From assembly GCA_030549175.1 (NCBI GenBank), contig JAUKUA010000001.1, positions 2,728,001 through 2,792,000 on the forward strand: 64,000 nucleotides of DNA, written 5' to 3'. The notes beneath the pieces are model-generated. The model ran no database searches and was not told the DNA's origin. It saw only the letters and a list, made by a program, of their open reading frames with translations. The position numbers and the translations under genes are program-made. This document shows positions 59,001-64,000 of the stretch, piece after piece (position 1 is the first letter of the stretch; the number at the start of each line of letters is the position of its first letter). Origin of the DNA: Lasiosphaeris hirsuta (lineage: Eukaryota > Ascomycota > Sordariomycetes > Sordariales > Lasiosphaeriaceae).

Positions 59001-61127
59001 TATATCGTCTCCATTTTGATGGAAATAATGAACCCGACCGATTTCCCCCCTGCCGACACTATCTATTTGGATATGTTCATCGCGAGAAATCTGCCAAAGT
59101 ATCCACAGTACCTCCTTTTCACGGGATCGACACTGACCAAAGTCCTTGCTGGCTTGTGCAACTACCCTGGGGAAGATCTTGCTGAAGATGCGCAGCTGAG
59201 CTCAGAATATTTACTCTCGGTCTACCAGCCGCCAGACCTCGCAAATTTGATACCACTGTTCAAGGATGCTGGCTTCTATCGCATATTGAAGCGCATTTAC
59301 AGAGTCGACAAGCAATACGGGAAGCTTATTCAAACTTATTTCGATGATCCTCACGACCGTGACGCAATTTTCGATTGCATCAAGCATTGTCTCCAGCCGC
59401 AGGCAAGCCTCACACGTCGTCAGATCCAGGATGTGCATAACGTCATAAAGGAGCACTCGGAGGACCTAGTTGAACTGGATCCGGAGCAAGCCGCCAAGGC
59501 CATCGCAGAAAATGCGTCCGAACTGCACTACCACATCTTAGAGTCGGTGTCTGCGCAGCCGTACTTGCAATACGTATATTTGAAGACAATACTGGAGCCC
59601 GAGGAAGGTTCATCGTCTAACGGGTCTCTAGACAGAGATCTTACAGAACAGTACCTGCGGCTCCTGTGCAGGTTCAATCCCTCACACGTGTCTGATTATG
59701 TCGGCCTTGTACAGTCTACGAATCTGAGACTTGAGAAGCTGTTGCCAACGATGGAGGAAACCGGTGTAGTGGACGCTGCAGTGATTCTCATGGCCAAGGA
59801 AGGACAGGTTCAAGCGGCAATGGGCCGCCTTACAAAGCACTTCGGAACCCTTGAATCCGCTTTGCATGGCCTGTTGATAGGGGCTGCGTCTGACCATGGC
59901 GCTTTCGATCTCCAGGAGTCTGCTGAGGATCTGATGCAAGCTCTCCAAAGGTACACACTGGTAGGCATCTGGCTCTGTCAGGGGCAGACCAAGACTGTCC
60001 GCGGTGCCAACGGCGTTCGGCGTCGGCAGAAGTCGCCAACCAAAGACACGCTTTCTTCCGATGAGAATCTGTGGCTAGATCTGATTGACACAACGGTACA
60101 AATCACCAAGCAACTATCTGCAGACCTGCAGACATACTCGGATGAACAACTGCCAGCCACAGACGGTGATGTCTATCATGATCAAGACAACCCCCGGCCT
60201 TTAGACACCGACAAGCTCCTTACCTCTCTCCGGTCTCTTGTTCAAAACACATTCACTGCTCTTCTTTCATCGACGTCTGCTCCGCCTGTACCCTCCACAA
60301 TCGCCGCCCGTGGTACTGCTACAATTAGCACAAATCTCTCGTTTCTCCGCATTCTCCGTGCGTTCTTGACACGGGCGGCAGCGTCGTCTCCTAACCTAGC
60401 GGACCTGCGCGCCGTGTTATCATCCATCTTTGCTGCCTACGCCTACGAGGAGTCAATTCTCGGGCTCTCAAACCGGCTGCTCGAGCGCAGTCTATTCGTC
60501 AGCGTCAAACAGGCGGTTGAGCTCAGGCAGCGAGGATGGCGGCCCAAGGGATCCACATGTGAGGCATGCGGACGGCGAGTTTGGGGACCGGGCGTGGCGG
60601 GCAATGTGTTTGAGGCGTGGGAGGAAAAGCAAGCGGATGAGGAAAGGATGAAAGCGAGGAGGAAGGCGGTTTTGGGAGGCGGTGGCGATGAGGGGAGTAA
60701 TCATAGGGGGAAGGGGAAATTGGGGAGTGTAAGTGGGGATGGGGCCGGCGAGGAGGAGTATGATAGAGGCGGAAAGGGCAAAGGCAAGGACTTGAGCCCG
60801 AGGCTGGAGCCACCAGAGGAGAGGGAGAGGGATGGCGAGGTCGAGGGCGAATCCGAGGAGGCGAACGTTGGGGGGGGAGATCAACCATTGCAGCCGGGCG
60901 CGGGCTATGGGTCGGCCCTGGGAACGGGGGTGATAATGCCCGATGGGATGAGTCCAAGGAAGGCAGCACCGGCACTTGGGCCGCTTGTTGTGCTGGCGTG
61001 TAGGCATATTTATCACCAGAGCTGCCTGGAGGCGTTGCAGACCAGTGAGGGTTTCAACGGCAGCGGCGGTAGACACGTGGATGGACACGGCAAGGAAAGG
61101 GAGTATAGGTGCCCCATCGATGGGTAG
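56003..61127 (+). CDS. VPS8: Vacuolar protein sorting protein Vps8 (CORVET subunit)
   Basis: Subunit of the CORVET tether that acts with Rab5/Vps21 on early endosomes. Exons 56003-56344, 56401-56839 and 56893-61127 give 1671 residues. The acidic, Ser-rich N-terminus is disordered. A WD-type beta-propeller runs from about residue 200 (VVRWTKLKKLN; SITSIAVSSDHTTVAGGHAN) to about 550. The Vps8 signature region follows (about 620-800, with GDYVGAIQLATSYYTGD), then an alpha-solenoid to about 1450. The C-terminal RING starts at about residue 1482 with C-E-A-C and resumes with LACRHIYHQSCLEAL and C-P-I-D at the very end. About 140 low-complexity residues rich in Gly, Glu and Lys are inserted inside the RING. 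The start at 56003 is the first ATG in frame. Confidence 0.93.
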
Positions 61128-61509
61128 GGTTGGCGATGGGTATTTATGACATCATCTTTTCTTACTTATCAATACCTCACGTATACTTGTACTGCTAGGC
61201 ATTGGAATCCGGAGGAGTTCCTTGCGAGCTTCGTTTTTGGGATGTGCGCAAGCTCCGTAAATTCAAGGAGGTCGTAGTTCAATATTTCAAGGGAACGCTT
61301 GGGCGCACATGCCAATAAACCTTCAACTACGGCGGGGAAGGAATCAGCGGACAGTGCCGCTGTTAGCCACTACAACCCGAGCTTCAATTCAGGCACAGAC
61401 ACCCAAGCATTATTTCGCATGGAGCCTTTTGATTTCTTCTAGCATCGCAAAATTCTGCAAAGTCTAAATAACCGTCGTGAAATCCCTACAATCCCTAGGG
61501 ACCAGCATT
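61128..61509. other. Intergenic region
   Basis: 3' UTR of VPS8 and promoter of the PIG-P gene. Nothing else seen. Confidence 0.5.
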
Positions 61510-62367
61510 ATGTCGGTAACATCAGAAGAAACAGAGGAGGACGGCCCCCTGCTCTCCGAAGATAACAAAACCTCGGACAACGATGACGTCTCGACATCAG
61601 GCGAGGAGGACGACGAAGAAGATGGCCGCCCGACTCCCCCACAACCCTTCTCCCAACACTCATTCGCACCGCCATTCTACGGGCGGCCTCCGACACCTCT
61701 GCCTCCCTCGCCGTCCCTGACCTCCTTACTACGCCCGTCGCGGCCCACGACGCCTGACCAATCCGATGACGACAACCCGGCCGAGCCGCTCCCACGCGCA
61801 AGTCCCAAGGTGCCGACATACGAGTACTACGGCTTCGTGCTGTATCTCTTTAGCAGCCTGTCGTTCCTCATATACCTGCTGTGGAGCTACCTGCCGTCGC
61901 CGTTCCTGCACGCGCTGGGCATCTACTACTACCCCAACCGGTGGTGGTCGCTGGCGATTCCCAGCTTCTTGGTCATGCTCTTGGGCTACATCTACGTGGC
62001 ATTGGCGGCGTACAATACCGAGATCATGACACTGCCACTAGGGAGCATTGAGACAATTGTTGATGACGCGGCGCAGGTTGCCGTGGTGGATTCGAGGGGC
62101 CGGATTCGGGCGGACGAGAGGCGGAAGAAGGAGAGGCGCCGGGTGGATAAGGAAGGCACTAGTAAGGCAGTCCGCTTGGCCGGCGAGGAGAGGGACGGGT
62201 GCATGCTCGGGCCTGGAGGAGGGCTGAACTGGAGGGCTGTGTGGAACGAGGGGACAGATGCCGTTATGGATATTCCACTCGCGGGGGTGTGTGAGGTCTT
62301 GTATGGGGAGGGAAGGGAGTTGGTGAAAGAGGATTTTGAGGGGGATGATAATATTACGTGGGTGTGA
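61510..62367 (+). CDS. GPI-GlcNAc transferase subunit P (PIG-P / Gpi19)
   Basis: Component of the ER complex that adds GlcNAc to phosphatidylinositol, the first step of GPI-anchor synthesis. Intronless, 285 residues. Residues 1-100 form an acidic then Pro-rich disordered cytosolic tail. The PIG-P domain begins at about 103 with YEYYGFVLYLFSSLSFLIY; helix 1 spans 106-127, a short loop with the conserved YYPNRWWSLAIP follows, and helix 2 spans about 146-167. The C-terminal cytosolic region contains a basic RRKKERRR patch and ends in DIPLAGVCEVLYG, which fits the conserved D-I-P-I-x-x-V-N-x-x-L-Y element of the family. The longer tails are normal in moulds. The ATG at 61510 is the first in frame. 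Confidence 0.9.
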   Translation: MSVTSEETEEDGPLLSEDNKTSDNDDVSTSGEEDDEEDGRPTPPQPFSQHSFAPPFYGRPPTPLPPSPSLTSLLRPSRPTTPDQSDDDNPAEPLPRASPKVPTYEYYGFVLYLFSSLSFLIYLLWSYLPSPFLHALGIYYYPNRWWSLAIPSFLVMLLGYIYVALAAYNTEIMTLPLGSIETIVDDAAQVAVVDSRGRIRADERRKKERRRVDKEGTSKAVRLAGEERDGCMLGPGGGLNWRAVWNEGTDAVMDIPLAGVCEVLYGEGRELVKEDFEGDDNITWV

Positions 62368-63041
62368 CGAGTGGCCATTTAATGGCACATCCCATTTGGC
62401 TCTGTGCGTTGGTAGCGACTCTGAGGAACCGGCGTTGAGATACCCTGCTTTGTATGTTCTGGACGGAGACATTTTCATATCGGAGGCAGCACTGGACGAA
62501 ACTGGTATATACCCCATATAGCGCTGCTTTTTGAAAAATGAATGAAAAATTCATATGCAAAACTGAGCTACGTTCTTCATGCACCTCTACTTGGTAAATG
62601 GTAAATGAGCTGTGGTTGATGTGGGCATACGAGGCTGCATCACTCAGCTCCACGATGGAATTGAAAGGCGTCACCGGTTGACATGAATTGTTCCACATGC
62701 TGTTTTGAAGCTCCACGTAGTTTTCAAGTATAGAGGCAAGTCAGAGGGACTCTAGATCTTGCTGTATAAACGGTCCAACTCGAAGAAAGGAGGGGGGGGG
62801 CATTTGGCCTGGTGTACTCGGCGGCATGGAATGTGCCCCACTTTTTGTTGCCCAAGGTGAAGCACGAATGCGCCCGCCCCTTGAATTTGGAGAGCTTCTT
62901 TCCGTTGTCCCCAACACGCGGCAAACCGTTCGCTGCAATTTTCTCGGCCTGCGTACCACCAGACACGCACCCACACCACATCATCCCCACGGCGCACATA
63001 TATCAAGCATCTGCTAGCTTGCTGTCGACACCAAATATACC
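62368..63041. other. Intergenic region
   Basis: 3' UTR of PIG-P and promoter of the Arp4 gene. A short G-run lies near 62791-62799. No coding signal. Confidence 0.5.
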
Positions 63042-64000
63042 ATGGCTCAACAGCAGCCCCTCTCAACGTCGGTGCAGCCCACTGACATCTATGGTGGAGG
63101 TAAGTCTCGTATTTTGAAGCCTCGCTTCTGCTCAAGAGTCCCCCAGCGCGCCTGCCTATGCCTCGCAATTGACCGCCGCTAACCGCTCTTTGCAAACAGA
63201 TGAGGTCTCCGCACTCGTCCTCGACCCCGGCTACATTAGCACGCGCGCCGGCTTTGCGGGGGAAGAGATCCCGAAGCAAGTGATCCCGTCCTTCTACGTA
63301 CACGTCGACGGCCGCGACATCTTTGGAGATGAGGTCCTCATCCCGCGAGAGGGCATGGATGTGCGCAACTACATGAACCGCGACAGCGTCGTCGAGGATT
63401 GGGACGCCGCCACCAAGATCTGGGAGCATTTGCTCATTAAACGATTGCAGCCCGAGCGGCCTACACCACCCTCTAAGAACGGCCTCAACGATGTTGGAGA
63501 CGATGATGTGGCTATGGAGGATGTAGAGGCTGAGGAAAAGCCCCTGACTGAGAACCCCCTACTCATGACTGAGGCACCCTGGAACTCGCCCAAGGCGCGG
63601 GAGAAGGCGATTGAGATCAGCATGGAGAACTGGGGGTGCCCAGCGTTCTGGCTCAGCCGAACACCTGTCCTGGCCGCATTTGCGGCTGGGAAAGCTACGG
63701 CTCTAGTGATAGACGCGGGGGGCGCCAACACAAGCGTCACGGCCATCCACGACGGCATGGTGCTCAAGCGTTCTATCCAAAGATCACCCGTCGGCGGTGT
63801 TTGGCTGAGCAACCAGATTCGCGCTATGCTCAAGGAGAATGACCCCAAGATCGACGTTGTGCCGACATTCATGATCGAAAACAAGAGGCCTGTCGAGGCC
63901 AACGCGCCGGCCGACTTCCGGCTGAGGAACTTCAAATTCCCGATCGCTGACTCTTTCCGCGCGTTCGAGGAGGAGCGCGTGCTCACGGAGTTCAAGGAGT
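63042..64000 (+). CDS. Actin-related protein 4 (Arp4/BAF53), 3' end outside window
   Basis: Nuclear actin-related subunit of NuA4, INO80 and SWR1 chromatin complexes. Exons 63042-63099 and 63200 onward (intron GTAAGT...AAACAG) give at least 286 residues before the window edge. The actin fold begins with DEVSALVLDPGYISTRAGFA, in place of the actin D-N-G-S-G-M-x-K-A-G-F-A, so the nucleotide-binding loop is altered as usual for Arp4. TEAPWNSPKAREK and the second phosphate-binding loop ALVIDAGGANTSVTAIHDG are present. Compared with actin there is an acidic insertion near residues 120-150 (DVGDDDVAMEDVEAEEK), which is typical. Start ATG in ACC-ATG-G context. Partial only because of the window edge; no break seen. 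Confidence 0.9.

Noticed and set aside
60492..61088. Minus-strand Pro-rich frames
   Set aside because: Antisense to the low-complexity C-terminal region of VPS8.

Overview
The window reads as nuclear DNA of a filamentous ascomycete, most likely a Sordariomycete and plausibly Sordariales. Genes are split by short introns (about 50-110 nt) with GTRNGT donors, CTRAC-like branch points and mostly YAG acceptors. They sit on both strands without operons and include typical mould families: mitochondrial processing peptidase beta/PEP, CORVET Vps8, a cellobiose-dehydrogenase-type cytochrome, HET and NACHT-ankyrin proteins, and a GH36 raffinose-synthase-like enzyme. I rebuilt exon structures by eye, checking that summed exons give an open frame; no homology search was run. 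No tRNA, rRNA, CRISPR array or intact transposon was found.

Layout. 1-6.3 kb: an MFS transporter (-), then two ADP-sugar-type Nudix hydrolases of different subfamilies, convergent. 7.7-10.5 kb: two adjacent broken genes, a membrane-anchored fungal-lectin-like gene and a HET-domain gene. 11.1-18.3 kb: a DHA1-type MFS transporter, a small secreted protein and a stand-alone secreted haem-cytochrome (AA8-like). 21-26.9 kb: a mucin-like single-pass membrane protein, a Cys-type glutathione transferase and an unrecognised Pro/Ser/Arg-rich protein. 28-34.5 kb: an accessory block with a PD-(D/E)XK nuclease-like gene and two head-to-head 5'-truncated pseudogenes, one NACHT/ankyrin/ZZ (an NLR) and one ankyrin plus subtilisin. 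35.3-46.5 kb: a DSBA-like protein, mS38/Cox24, an SDR, GH36, MPP-beta and a possible 62-residue gene. 46.5-51.3 kb has no gene I can support. 51.3-64 kb: a RING-H2 membrane protein, GPALPP1-like, Vps8, PIG-P and the 5' part of Arp4, which runs off the window.

Together this is a housekeeping backbone (mitochondrial import and translation, endosomal tethering, GPI synthesis, chromatin) interrupted by two pockets of decaying fungal self/non-self recognition genes (HET, NLR, S8-protease/ankyrin, lectin-like). The most interesting material is the 30.1-34.5 kb head-to-head junction and the ankyrin-subtilisin architecture there. Several nonsense codons in these pseudogenes are TAG; at least one replaces an expected Trp, a change that fits RIP-type C-to-T mutation, but this is inference.
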